From Aedes albopictus (taxonomy: Eukaryota > Arthropoda > Insecta > Diptera > Culicidae), in contig NC_085137.1 in NCBI RefSeq assembly GCF_035046485.1, forward strand, positions 441,940,334 to 442,004,333: a DNA stretch of 64,000 nt, written 5' to 3'. Under the pieces are notes generated by a model. The model did no database searches. It saw nothing but the letters and a program-made list of their open reading frames with translations, and was not told where the DNA came from. The position numbers and the translations under genes are program-made. This document shows, piece after piece, positions 1-10,220 of the stretch (position 1 is its first letter; each line of letters opens with the position of its first letter).

Positions 1-880
1 ACTTTCCGGTCTTCTGACATTTTTTGCAGAAGTTTCTGTGTTCAATTCCTGGCCACTTTATATTTTTCTATCAGCTTTCTCCATGGCTTATTAATATGCT
101 CATCGTCAAAGCTAAATCAAGAAATGGGGTACGCAGATTCCTGTTAGTCCCAAGTTACCTGATTTATTCATTGCGTAAATGTGGCTGATCTGGAGATACT
201 AAAGTAGCATCTACGGATGATTAATCGAAATAAAGATCAATCACTATAACATTGCATAAGGATCAGACGTACAAAAATGGATTTTTCATGGCAAAGTTAT
301 AGAGCGATTAGTGTCATGCAATATTTCGATTTTTACTAAGCATTTCATATTAACAACCCTTTGCAAAAAGTTTTTGTCATCAAAATAATAACGCAACACC
401 CGCTTCAGACCCACCAAAAAAAAAACTGCAATTAATTTACCTGTCGCTCGAAAGAACCCGGTCAGTAGCTGGTGAACAAAAACTTTTTAATTGCAATCCC
501 GAAAACCCTAATTATCAAAAAAGGGGACGCAACGCAAAGTCGCTCGTGTTGCTGCTAAATACAACTTTTGGGGACTGTGCAGAGTGGAATCCACTTGGTA
601 ACAATTTCCTAATTGAATTGACGATGAGTACCCCCAGTTTGGTGCGGAGAGACTGATGGATACGGACAAATGAACCGATTAATAGAATGGATTTAAAGTT
701 TGGCCACGCCGGTCGCATTTAATCGGTGGGACTGGATTTTCAAAAGTTACTTTGGGAGGCAGATTGCAGACTAAGAAACCTGGTTCAAAAGGTTCCAAGC
801 TAAAGATAGCCTATTTTATCAAACCATAGAATGAACAGTTAATTATTAGGTCGACAAGTTGAAATATGAATTGAAGAAAA
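1..880. other. AT-rich DNA, nothing recognised
   Basis: I see no gene, repeat terminus or RNA gene here. Open frames are short (under 70 codons) and resemble no family I know. Confidence 0.5.
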
Positions 881-884
881 AACA

Positions 885-975
885 CGTTCTGATGGGATTC
901 GAACCAGTGAACTCATATTTTTTAGGCCGGTGTATTAACGGACTTAACTATACACCAGCTGCGAAGCAGACTTTG
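885..975 (-). repeat. tRNA-like SINE or MITE fragment
   Basis: Read on the minus strand, a pol III B-box-like GGTTCGAATCCC (894-905) lies downstream of an A-box-like TATAGTTAAGTCCG (about 940-953). The spacing and layout are tRNA-derived, but the segment does not close into a full cloverleaf by eye, so it is probably the head of a decayed SINE and not a tRNA gene. Confidence 0.45.
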
Positions 976-1189
976 TGGAGACGCCTTGGAGCAGATGATG
1001 CTAAATTAACAATACTCTGGAACCTCTAAAAACTGTGTTGAGCATAAGGCATCGAATCTACATGTGTTTGAATAAAATTGATGCTTTCAACGCCTCATGT
1101 AACTATGTACTGTCGAGTGGTGTGTTCAATATTTGTTTTAGAATCTCCAATATCTCCATTGACTGTAGATCATTGGGTCTATAAGCGTA

Positions 1190-1460
1190 ATCAGTCTGGA
1201 TAGTCTTGGATCCCTTTTGAAACAGCCCGAAACTTTTATGAAACGCTTTTAAACACATTTGAAATCCCCCTAAAGCTCATGTGAGAACAGTGATCCAAAA
1301 TGTAATTTAACCCGCTCAAAATCGCATGTAGCATTCCTGAGACTCGCCGCAATCCCTAAATACGCCTCTGAAACCCGCTGAACAACCTCTGAACTGCCTC
1401 AGATTCTCTAAAATGCACATGAGAGCATTCGAAACCTCCAAAAACGCTTCTGTACACTGA
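1190..1460. repeat. degenerate CTGAAAC-type low-complexity repeat
   Basis: The stretch is built from diverged short units like CCTCTGAAACCCGCTGAA and CTAAAGCTCATGTGAG. It resembles the longer block at 5040-5700. Unit length varies and no coding potential is evident. Confidence 0.6.
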
Positions 1461-1469
1461 AAATATATT

Positions 1470-2150
1470 TTGTTTCATTGTACGAAGTCGTTCGTCCAGT
1501 TTACAAAAGTCACTCGTTGTTTTCCGCAACGAATATATTTTTTTTGCTATTTCTCATCGTAATAGGCTGTTTTACCTCACGCAAATCTGCCAAGAAAAGG
1601 CCTACTTTCCCACATCAAATTAGCAGTGCTGTAATGGTTCATTACAGCACTGATTTGGGTTGCGTAATGAACCATTACAGCACTGTTTTCAGTTTTAATC
1701 AACTTCTTGATGCTTTCTGGACGCAGTTCTGAGAACATATTGAAACTGCACAGCATACACAACTGCATAACCTGCTATGATCAGACTTTCTTAAACATGG
1801 CTATGGATATCAATGAGCAGTTTCATGAATACGTTTTGTTAAAACTATCTTCAAGTGGTAATTTATGAAATTGCAAAAAACGTTGTACGCAACTCGGTGC
1901 AAAGCTCGATTTTTACAGCACTCATCGCAATTATCCAACTCGGCAAGCCTCGTGCTGCAAACATCTTCATTCTGCACTTTGTTGCGTAAACTACTAGTAA
2001 TGTGTCTGAAATAGTTCCGTAAAAAATCATTCCGACACAAAATACTTCTCCTTTTTTTAAACGGATCGACAGAAATCATGCCAAAAAATAGCACACGTAT
2101 ATCAACTTGGTTTTTCAAGGTTCTGAACACGTATCTTCCGATTGATACCT
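1470..2150. repeat. hairpin-rich interspersed repeat, copy A
   Basis: This copy shares an ordered series of segments with 2966-3480: TTTCTCATCGTAATAGGCTG, then AAAAGGCCTACTTTCCCACA, then a cluster of inverted GTGCTGTAATGGTTCATTAC motifs (1625-1690), then ACGTTGTACGCAACTCGGTG and TCGATTTTTACAGCAC. The GTGCTGTAAT...ATTACAGCAC motif folds on itself and occurs head to head within 65 bp. No conserved frame exists, so I read it as a non-autonomous mobile repeat of unknown superfamily. Confidence 0.6.
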
Positions 2151-2750
2151 ACCAGCAAGCTTGCTATTTGATGAAAACATTCGCGAAATGAAGCGATTTG
2201 CTTTCGACAACGAATACGATTTCGACCTTCCTCGCTTTATACAATCAACCTCCTATACGAATAGCACACAAACAGACTCGACGCTGATCAGCATTGTTGG
2301 CTGTTCCTTTTCGCCGTTGAGCCGTTGCGTTCCAGACAAGCCTTTCTTTTCATCGCTTTCGATGCTTTTCGATAGCTTATCGCGAAACTTTATTGGTATA
2401 GTATCGGTACATGCGAATGTTGTTTCTGTGTGCGTGTCGAGCGTTCGTGCCGTAGCTTCTAAAACCAATCCATTCGGTGCGGTTCGACTGTTCGGGCAAG
2501 CGTGTGGCGGCACTGTCAGATGTGTGCAAAATCGTTTGTGAGCTACATCATGTTCGTATAGCCACCCTTTGCTTCTGATCATCGCTGATCAGTGCAAAGT
2601 TCAATCGCACGCGATTAAAATACAGTTGATAAGTCATTTGAGCACTCATGAGGTGACAATTTGCATCATTGCCTACCAGTGTTAGACACCCATCTGTGGG
2701 CGCTTGTTATGACTGTTCGGAAACAACCAGAACGCTTTCCACCCTGACTC
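2150..2750. other. spacer between the two hairpin-rich repeats, no gene recognised
   Basis: Open frames of about 110-126 codons run on both strands between 2161 and 2582, but they overlap antiparallel and match no family I recognise. I regard this as non-coding or decayed. Confidence 0.4.
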
Positions 2751-3640
2751 AATTTACAAATAACTTTTATGCAATTCTGTATCATAATTTATATTTTATT
2801 CAACTCATTTCGGTATCATAATGAGCATTTTTTCCGAACTGGTTTATTATGCAACTAAAATAAGTTGCAAACTGAAAAATAATTGTATAATGTTCATAAT
2901 GCAACTCATTTGAGTTGCATTATGATTATTATGCAACTCAAATGAGGTGCATTATGAAAAAATCATTGCTTTTTGCAATTTCTCATCGTAATAGGCTGTT
3001 TTACCTCACGCAAATCTGACAGGAAAAGGCCTACTTTCCCACACCAAATAAACAGTGCTGTAATGGTTCATTACAGCACTGATTTGCGTTGCGTAATGAA
3101 CCATTACAGCACTGTTTTCAGTTTTGATCAACTTCTTGATGCTTTCTGGTCGCAGTTTTGGAAAATTGTGACAACTTCACAGTAAAATCTGCTATGATCA
3201 GATTTTCTTAAACAAGTCTATGAACATCAGTGTGCAGCTTGATGGAAAAGTTTTGTTAAAAACTATCCTCAAGCGGTAATTTATGAAATTGCAAAAAAAC
3301 GTTGTACGCAACTCGGTGCAGAACTCGATTTTTACAGCACTCGTTGTACGACTCGTGCTGTAATAATCTTCATTCTGCACCTTGTTGCGCAAACTACTAG
3401 TATGGAACTCGTTGCAAAAATCGAATTTTTCAGCACTCTTCGTATTTATCCAACTCGACAAGCCTCGTTGGATAAATGTAAGACTCGTGCTGAAAAAAAA
3501 AACAACTTTTTGCTACTCGTTACATAAATAACTATTACTTCCAACTGAAAGCATGCTTTTTTCGCTTCTCGTATACGCATCGTCATATGCCGATGAAAAT
3601 AGGTTGCTTTGTTTTCTCTGCGATCCAATCAATCATCAGT
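2750..3640. repeat. hairpin-rich interspersed repeat, copy B
   Basis: This is a second, diverged copy of the repeat at 1470-2150. It carries additional hairpins: AATGCAACTCA/TGAGTTGCATT with a 2-bp spacer near 2900-2925, a partner near 2930-2955, the GTGCTGTAATGG cluster at 3055-3120, ACTCGTTGTACGACTCGTGC near 3341-3360, and a larger TTTTTCAGCAC...GTGCTGAAAAA hairpin at about 3428-3500. All stems are visible by eye and no protein is encoded. Confidence 0.6.
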
Positions 3641-4204
3641 GATGACTGCAAAGCTTTGTTGCATTTTTCAAATCGATTTTTTAAGTGTTATTATGAAAAA
3701 CGTTTGACATTTGTATATTTTTTTTAATTCTTCAAAACTGAAGCTATAATCTACGAATGAGCAAGTTCACTGTCTGTCGGATTCGTGATTTCGTACATGT
3801 TCGCCGCAACAGCCCCAGTGTATTGAGCACCTCTATTGTCATGCAGTTAGCCCTTGCCGATCTCAATCAGTTCGCACGATAATGATCAAATTCCAGCCCC
3901 GATGACGTTATTGGATAGGCTGTACTTCCATAATTCTGTAAAGTGACGTAAGCGCCATTCAAAATTTCGATTTTGGTATATTATCTGGTGTAAAAATAAC
4001 AATGTAGTATGCCTGCTGTATAAGAATGCAAGATCTACTCGTAATCTATCATCTATGGAATGAAACTTAGAGGATGCTCTTGCTCAATCATGCTTATGCA
4101 TAATAACCGAAAAATGGGTCAAACTATCAATGTGAATTTGGTGTACATATTTTCTAGAATGGTGAAAGGTAAATTACTAAATTATTCTTAAGTTGAAGTT
4201 GAAG
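3640..4204. other. AT-rich spacer, nothing recognised
   Basis: No open frame of note, no RNA gene and no clear repeat boundary was seen here. Confidence 0.5.
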
Positions 4205-4212
4205 ACTTAAAC

Positions 4213-4739
4213 CACAGAGAACAGACGTCCAAGCTCATGTAGTGCTATTGTGTAAAGCATTGCAACGGTTGTTTTGAAATAACTGGGAATGTGGCCATTA
4301 CGCGGCGCTGTCAAATTTCGAATCGGGGTACAAATTTGCCGTTGTTTTACCTTTTGGCGCTAGTGTCACCAAGTGTGCACCCTAGTATAGTTCCACCTAA
4401 AGATTGTGTTGGTTTTACTTGGAAAACAATAATTGAATTCTTGTTAAATTTGTTCCTTATCAAAAATAATGAAACTAATTATCAAAAGGTTGCTCAAATT
4501 TTGTTGCTGGGTTAGTGAAATAATCATACACATCTTGTTGTTTAAGCAAATACAGCTCAGAATCTGAGTAGGAGAATTTTAAGGTGCGCTAGTGAAATAT
4601 TTCTTCAGAAAGCGCCATCATGGTGTCGAAACAAGTTTTTGAGTGGGTTAGTCACCGTCGATGTCGCTACTGAGCTTGTTTTTTCTTTACACAAGATTTT
4701 CAAGCAATTTTGTTCGAGCATGTTCGTCTGTTCTCTGTG
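4213..4739 (+). mobile_element. 527-bp TIR element (MITE), copy 1
   Basis: Both ends carry the inverted repeat CACAGAGAACAGACG. The element is flanked by the direct repeat CTTAAAC at 4206-4212 and 4740-4746, a 7-bp target-site duplication. A second copy of exactly the same length lies inverted at 32329-32855 and looks nearly identical. A 74-codon frame beginning at 4291 is conserved in both copies only because the copies are young; it resembles no transposase. The superfamily is not assigned, since 7-bp duplications are unusual: hAT elements normally make 8 bp. Confidence 0.9.
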
Positions 4740-4749
4740 CTTAAACGTA

Positions 4750-5039
4750 GTGCGGAGACAGAATTGTGAGTTGCTCGATGAGTTTGTTATAAACATAGCC
4801 CTATACGCAAAATCTGTCTTCTAGCTTTAAACTGATCATACAAAAAACTGAGTTTCGATCACTGCTGGAATAACACCCAAGACATGTACCGCAACAGTAC
4901 ATGATACAACTTCATGTGTACTGTTTCAGCATGGTGGTACGGGTGGACCGTACATTAGACGCAAATAGCTTTTAACTGGTTGTACAAATCATTTTCGTTG
5001 AGGTGTTTCGAAACAAATTTTTTTTAGTGTAACGCCTCC
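4750..5039. other. spacer, nothing recognised
   Basis: Short AT-rich stretch with a locally inverted GTACATG/CATGTAC theme near 4880-4920. No gene is seen. Confidence 0.4.
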
Positions 5040-5710
5040 GAAATTCACTGGAAATCTCCTGAATCTTTCTGAGATGCCATCAAAAACCTCATGACCCTAG
5101 AAGCCCCGTGTAATGCACCAAATACCACCCACGGTAAATCCTCTGAAACTGTCTGAAATGCTCCCTAAAAACCCTGAAACGCCCTCGGACCACCTGTAAC
5201 GCACCTAAGACACTCCTAAACCCCGAAAACCCCCGATAATGCCTCTGAAGCTCGATGAAAATCTTCTGAATCATCCTTAAATGCCACTGAAAACTCTCTG
5301 AAACCTCATTGGGCCCCCTGTTACGCATCAAGGTTCCCCAAAGCTCCTGTTAGATCTCTGCAACCCGCTGAATATTCTCTGGAAAACCTGAAATGCCCTC
5401 GAACTCCATGTTACGCATTCCCAATAACATTCCTGTAAAACCGGAACCCCCTCAAATCCTCCGAAACTTCCTGAAATGCCACAGAAAACCCCCTGAAACC
5501 CTCTCGGACCCTCTGTAACGTACCCTCTGAAACCCCTAAAAAGCCCCTGCAACGCCTTCTAAACCCATTAAACATCTTCTGAAACTTTCTGGAATGCCTT
5601 CGAAAACCTCCAGAAAGCTCCTCGGACCCCCTGTTAACCACCTGAGACCCTCTGGAATCTCCCCTTTAAGTCCTTTGAAATCCCAAAACGCTGCAGCACC
5701 TAACATGGCT
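5040..5710. repeat. degenerate CCTGAAACGCC-type repeat block
   Basis: About 670 bp of diverged short units such as CCCTCTGAAACCCCTAAAA and CTGAAATGCC. Overlapping minus-strand frames of 74-80 codons rich in Phe, Arg and Gly arise from the repeat composition and are not genes. Confidence 0.75.
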
Positions 5711-6109
5711 AACCCTGAGAAATCGTTTAAACCCTTATTGTTTCAAATTGCTGAAAGACTCTTCTTTTCAGTTACCTTTGCAAGAGAACAAACGTTTTCT
5801 GTTCATGTGATTAAGCAGTGCTGAAAATGTATTTTTTACTAATCTAGACTGAACCGCCCACAGCTCATTCCAATTCCTGCAGTTAGACTAGTCCTACAAG
5901 AAAGTCAATGAAAAACGGCTCTAATGAATAACAATTGGTATTTTTAGATTCGGTCGATGTCATTGAAAATTTTAGAATAAAAGTATTTCAACAATAGCGA
6001 TAAAATCCCAAAATGTTTTAGCCTTAAAAAATAGGTATCACATATAGCCTTCCAGGAAAATATAAAAGTGTAAGAATGTCCAAAAGAAATAGAAAAAAAC
6101 CCAGATTAA
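5711..6109. other. AT-rich spacer, nothing recognised
   Basis: No coding frame, RNA gene or terminal repeat was recognised. Confidence 0.45.
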
Positions 6110-6889
6110 TCCACCTAGTGGTGATAGTGCCTTTCTCGTCGAATATGTACTCATAAACTTTTCTTCGACGTTAGCCAAAATGTTCCTGAATCCTGAAAAC
6201 ACTTTACACTAGCAACAATTTTAACAAAGCCATCATCGATTTTCGAAACTTATTGATGATACATATTCCGATGTTATGTTCAACAACAAAACAAAGCAGA
6301 AAAAGATCAGACCTCTCAGTTGACTGCTTGACCATCTTAACCCTAGTCGTGTATTGGGGTCATTGTGACCCCATTCCATCCACTACGGCAGCGGGGTGAG
6401 CGTCAGCTAGTGCTTGAAGAAGGTTAACGTTATTTACAATCACAGATCACTTTGTGATCTTCGCCAATGTTTATTTCTGCACACTTTAGGCTATATTTTA
6501 TAATCATTGGTAACACGATTCATGTAAAATTTGACCTTCCTACGAGGAAAATGCAGAAAATGTAGATTTTCCATTCAAATTTCAATCGCAATGAGAAGAG
6601 TGAGGGCTCAACCAGCCGCACCCAAATTGTGAGCAGTAATTTTAGAAGCATAAGGAGATTGGAGATTGAAAAACTGTATAAGGTTGATGCGATTAAATTA
6701 TATCTTTATATAAAACGTTGATCCATCCTACTATACATTTACACCGCAGGAATCTGAAATGGTGTGATTTGAAGAGATCGCTTTGATCACGATTTCGTTC
6801 TCTCGCATATATCAAGACTTTGATCATTTCTTCATTTATAATCTTACCCAACGTTTACATGCTATCAAAAAAGTCACAATTTCATTTAT

Positions 6890-8290
6890 TGCTTTGACAT
6901 TTATTTTGTTAACCTTTATAATTCCGCTATTTGATGTGCAGCTTGCATGGGTTTGGTTAAATTTTACGTTTGATTACTTCCGGCGGGACACCTGGAACTG
7001 ATTCCGGTTGTCTCAAATATGGTCTTAGACTATGTTTTTGTCAACTGTTCATCACGTGACCTGAAAAGCCGGAAAAAGATGTGATTTGAGGGTATTTTCT
7101 TGCTAATTGTTCGGCAATTTTTTGAAAATGCCGCTATTTTATGTATCGCATGCATGGTTTTGGTTCACTTCTATCAAATCACACCCGCAACCGATTCCGA
7201 ACTACTGTGGCCTGAGACTATTTTCTTGTTGACCGTTCATCAGATTATCAAAAAACGCCGCTATGGTTTAGGTCCTTTCTATATTTACCACTTCCGACGC
7301 GTTACTCGTCTTGTCACCAGTTCTGGAACGCTACCGGTTCTCCCAAATATGGTCTGAGATTATTTGTTGGTTAACCGTTTATCTTGTTACTGGATAAGTC
7401 ATCGATATGTCGCATGTATTGGTTCTCTTTCACATTTGATCATTTCTGGCGGGACACCCGTAATCATTTCCGTAACACACTGATAGGACTTGCGTCTATT
7501 TTCTTGCAACTGTTCATCATGTTACCTAAAAAGCCGTGATTTGAGGCATCGCATGCATGGGTTTGGTGTCACTTCCGGCCCGGAACCGGTTGCGAAACAC
7601 TACCGATAGTCTCTTAAATAGTCTAAGCCTATTTGCTTGCTAAAGTTTATTAGGTTATCAAAAAAGCCATGGGTTTGGTTTAATTTTATATTGAGCCGCT
7701 TTCGGAGGGAACAAGTTTCGGCACTACTGACAGTCAATAATGTGGTCTTAGCCTACTTCCTCAATAACCGGTCATCAAGTTGTCGAAAAAGCCGTGATTT
7801 GATTTGCCGCATGCAAGAGTTTCGTCAACTTTTATATACGGCCACTTCCGGCGGAACACCCGGAACCGGTTCTGAAACACTACCGGTTCATATAAGGTCT
7901 GAAACTGTTTTCTTGCTAACTGCTCATCAGGTTATCGAAAATGCCGTAGTTTGATGTGCCGCATGCATGGGTTTGGATCACTTTTATATATGACCACTTC
8001 CAGCGGGACATCCGGAACCGGTTCCGATACACTGCCGGTTCAGATATGTTCTGAGTCTTTTTTTATGCCAACCTTTCATTGGGTTATCAAAAAAGTCGCG
8101 CTTTGATATATCGCATGCATGGATTTGGTTCAATTTTATATTTGGCCACTTCCGGTGGGACTCCCGGAACCGGTTCCGAAACACTACCGGTTCAGATATG
8201 GTCTGAGACTGTTTTCTTGCTGACTGTTCATTAGGTTATCCAAAATACCGCAGTTTGATGTGTCGCATGTATGTGTTTGTTATATTTTTA
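6890..8290. repeat. tandem array of about 150-200-bp units
   Basis: Variants of GCATGCATGGGTTTGGTT recur near 6943, 7149, 7412, 7547, 7668, 7806, 7961, 8111 and 8261. They are followed by CACTTCCGG...GGAACCGGTTCCGA, CACTACCGGTTCAGATATGG and TTTTCTTGCTAACTGTTCAT. Units are diverged and of unequal length. Open frames here are short and not conserved between units. Confidence 0.8.
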
Positions 8291-8470
8291 TGTATGGCCC
8301 CTTCCAAGGGTACTAGTCCGGAACACGTAAATGGCCATAACTCCGGAACGGCTGGACCGATCCGAACCATTTTCAATAGGAAACAATGGGACCAGATTCC
8401 GCTTCGAATGAACCGTCGGTCATTAAAATCGGTTGAGGTTTACTGCCAAAAAGTGATGTGAGTTTATTTG

Positions 8471-8474
8471 TACA

Positions 8475-8513
<39 letters not shown>

Positions 8514-8534
8514 ACACACATACACACACACACA
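8471..8534. repeat. CA microsatellite
   Basis: An almost pure (CA)n tract with a few T interruptions, directly visible. Confidence 0.95.
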
Positions 8535-8629
8535 GACATCACCTCAATTCGTCGAGCTGAGTTGATTGGTATATGTGTCTTGACCCTCCGAGCCTTCTAT
8601 CAAAAAGTCGTTTTTGGAGTGAACACATA

Positions 8630-8661
8630 GCCTTTCCAGTACACTTAGTGTACGAGAAAGG
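8630..8661. repeat. terminal hairpin of the composite repeat
   Basis: GCCTTTC at the left pairs with GAAAGGC at the right, and the inner GTACACT pairs with AGTGTAC. This lies at the right edge of the 6.1-8.7 kb repeat. Confidence 0.7.
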
Positions 8662-8719
8662 CAAAAATCAAAAACCAAAATTCACAAAATCGTTAAAAAT
8701 GTTCTAATTGATTTTAGAC

Positions 8720-9920
8720 GACGAAAAATTATTTTAGATCCTGGAGAAACCCCAAGAGAAAGCCCCGAGAAGTCCTGGTAGAATTTCCAAAGGAATCCCA
8801 GCATGAATTCTTAAAGAAATTAGGGGAAATTTTGTAATAATGCTTAGGAAACAGACCTGAATAAATTTCTAAATGTAACACAACTTAAGATCTTCTTGCA
8901 AAATCCCCGGAAAAAAATCCTGTAGAAATATCCTGAGGAATTTCTAGAGGAGCACCAGCAGAAATTTCTTGAAGCTTTCTAGTAGAAATTCCTGGAGGAA
9001 TCTTCAGAGGAGGAAACAACGATGTCTTCAGTTATTTCTTCAGAAATTACTCAAACAATTTATTCAGGAATTTCTCAGGGAATTTCTCCGGGATTCTCCC
9101 ATAGATTCCCCCATAGATTTCCCTATACGGCTTCTTCTATGGGCTTCCCGAAGGTTTCTCTTGGGATTCCTTCAGGATTTCCTAGTGGTAAGGAGCATCT
9201 TTTGGTACTGCATCAGGAATTGTTCTTATGATTTTTTTCCGGAATTTCTGAAGAGATTCAAGGTCAACATTTTATGGCTTTATCGGCCATTTTCTACTCA
9301 GAATGTAAGGGAGTAGTCATGAAGGCCATGTATTGAACGACTACATCGAATGCGTGAAACTTCTGCCGTAGGACCTGAAATTTTAACAGATCGGCATGGT
9401 TGAATTCCACAAAAGCTACTGATGGATAGAACCAGGATTGAAAACATGTAGAGATTTTTTAATAATTTTGTTCTGGAAATTCTTCAGGAATCCATGCTAG
9501 AATTTCTCAAGTCATTTCAGCAGGGATTCCTCTAGGAGTTGTTCATGATACCCACCCAGATCTTTTTTTTTTAGGAATTCCTCCGTGAATTTCTCAAGGA
9601 ATTTCATCTGGAATCCTAAAATGGATTTCTCCAGAGATTTCAAAAAGAATTTCTCCAATGATTATTTTTGGAATTCCTCCATGATTTTTCAGGAATTTTC
9701 CTCTTGAGATGCCAATAGGGATTTTCTTCAGAAATTATTCAAGGGATTTTTCCGAAAATTCCTCTGGAGTTTTTCAAAGAAATTCCTACTGGGTCTTGAC
9801 TAGTAATTTCTCAGTTCTTCAGGAAATTCTCCACGGAATACTCCATGAATTTTCTTATATTTTCACCAAGGAATCCACCAGTGATTCCTCTTGGGATGAA
9901 CATCTCCAGGGATTCATTTA
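8720..9920. repeat. degenerate GGAATTTCTCC/GGAGGAATTCC repeat block
   Basis: The block is an extended low-complexity region of diverged units such as TTCCTGGAGGAATC and GGAATTTCTCAGGGAATTTC. An unrelated stretch of about 180 bp interrupts it at 9250-9430. Frames at 8969-9316 and 9709-9921 (Phe/Ser/Gly/Ile-rich) are by-products of the repeat. Confidence 0.8.
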
Positions 9921-10205
9921 GAAATTATGCAAACTGTTGTGATACGCGTGATTTCCCGTTACTGCCGCAGACCACAAAATTCTGCAATTTCGCTTTTAGC
10001 TGGGGATGTCGTGTCATGAAGATTCATACCGCCGTTTATCCAATCTCATTCTTCTCCGGGAGCTCTCACTCACTGCTATCACTGCTTATGAGTAAATATT
10101 TTATGGAAAAAAAGTGTCCCGATTTAGTCTGGTATCAGATTTTGGAGTAATCGAGTTCTCACTGACTGTATTCCTGAGAATATATCAAGCCGAACTTTAC
10201 CAAAC
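9921..10205. other. spacer, nothing recognised
   Basis: Probably low-copy sequence between a repeat block and a foldback element. No gene is recognised. Confidence 0.4.
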
Positions 10206-10220
10206 ACCGTATGTAACATA

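Larger units (their letters stand above)
6110..8661. mobile_element. composite non-coding repeat: tandem array, CA microsatellite and terminal hairpin
   Basis: The left edge reads GTGCCTTTCTCGTCG near 6128 and the right edge ends in GTACGAGAAAGGC, giving weakly inverted termini. Inside lie a tandem array of roughly 150-200-bp units (about 6890-8290), a CA microsatellite, the module CAATTCGTCGAGCTGAG (8544-8560) and a terminal hairpin. The same module and layout recur in opposite orientation at 61 kb. No transposase frame is present. I infer a non-autonomous mobile repeat; boundaries are approximate. Confidence 0.55.

Noticed and set aside
4291..4515. 74-codon frame conserved at 4.3 and 32.6 kb
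   Set aside because: The two copies lie inside near-identical young MITEs, so conservation carries no information, and the peptide resembles no transposase.
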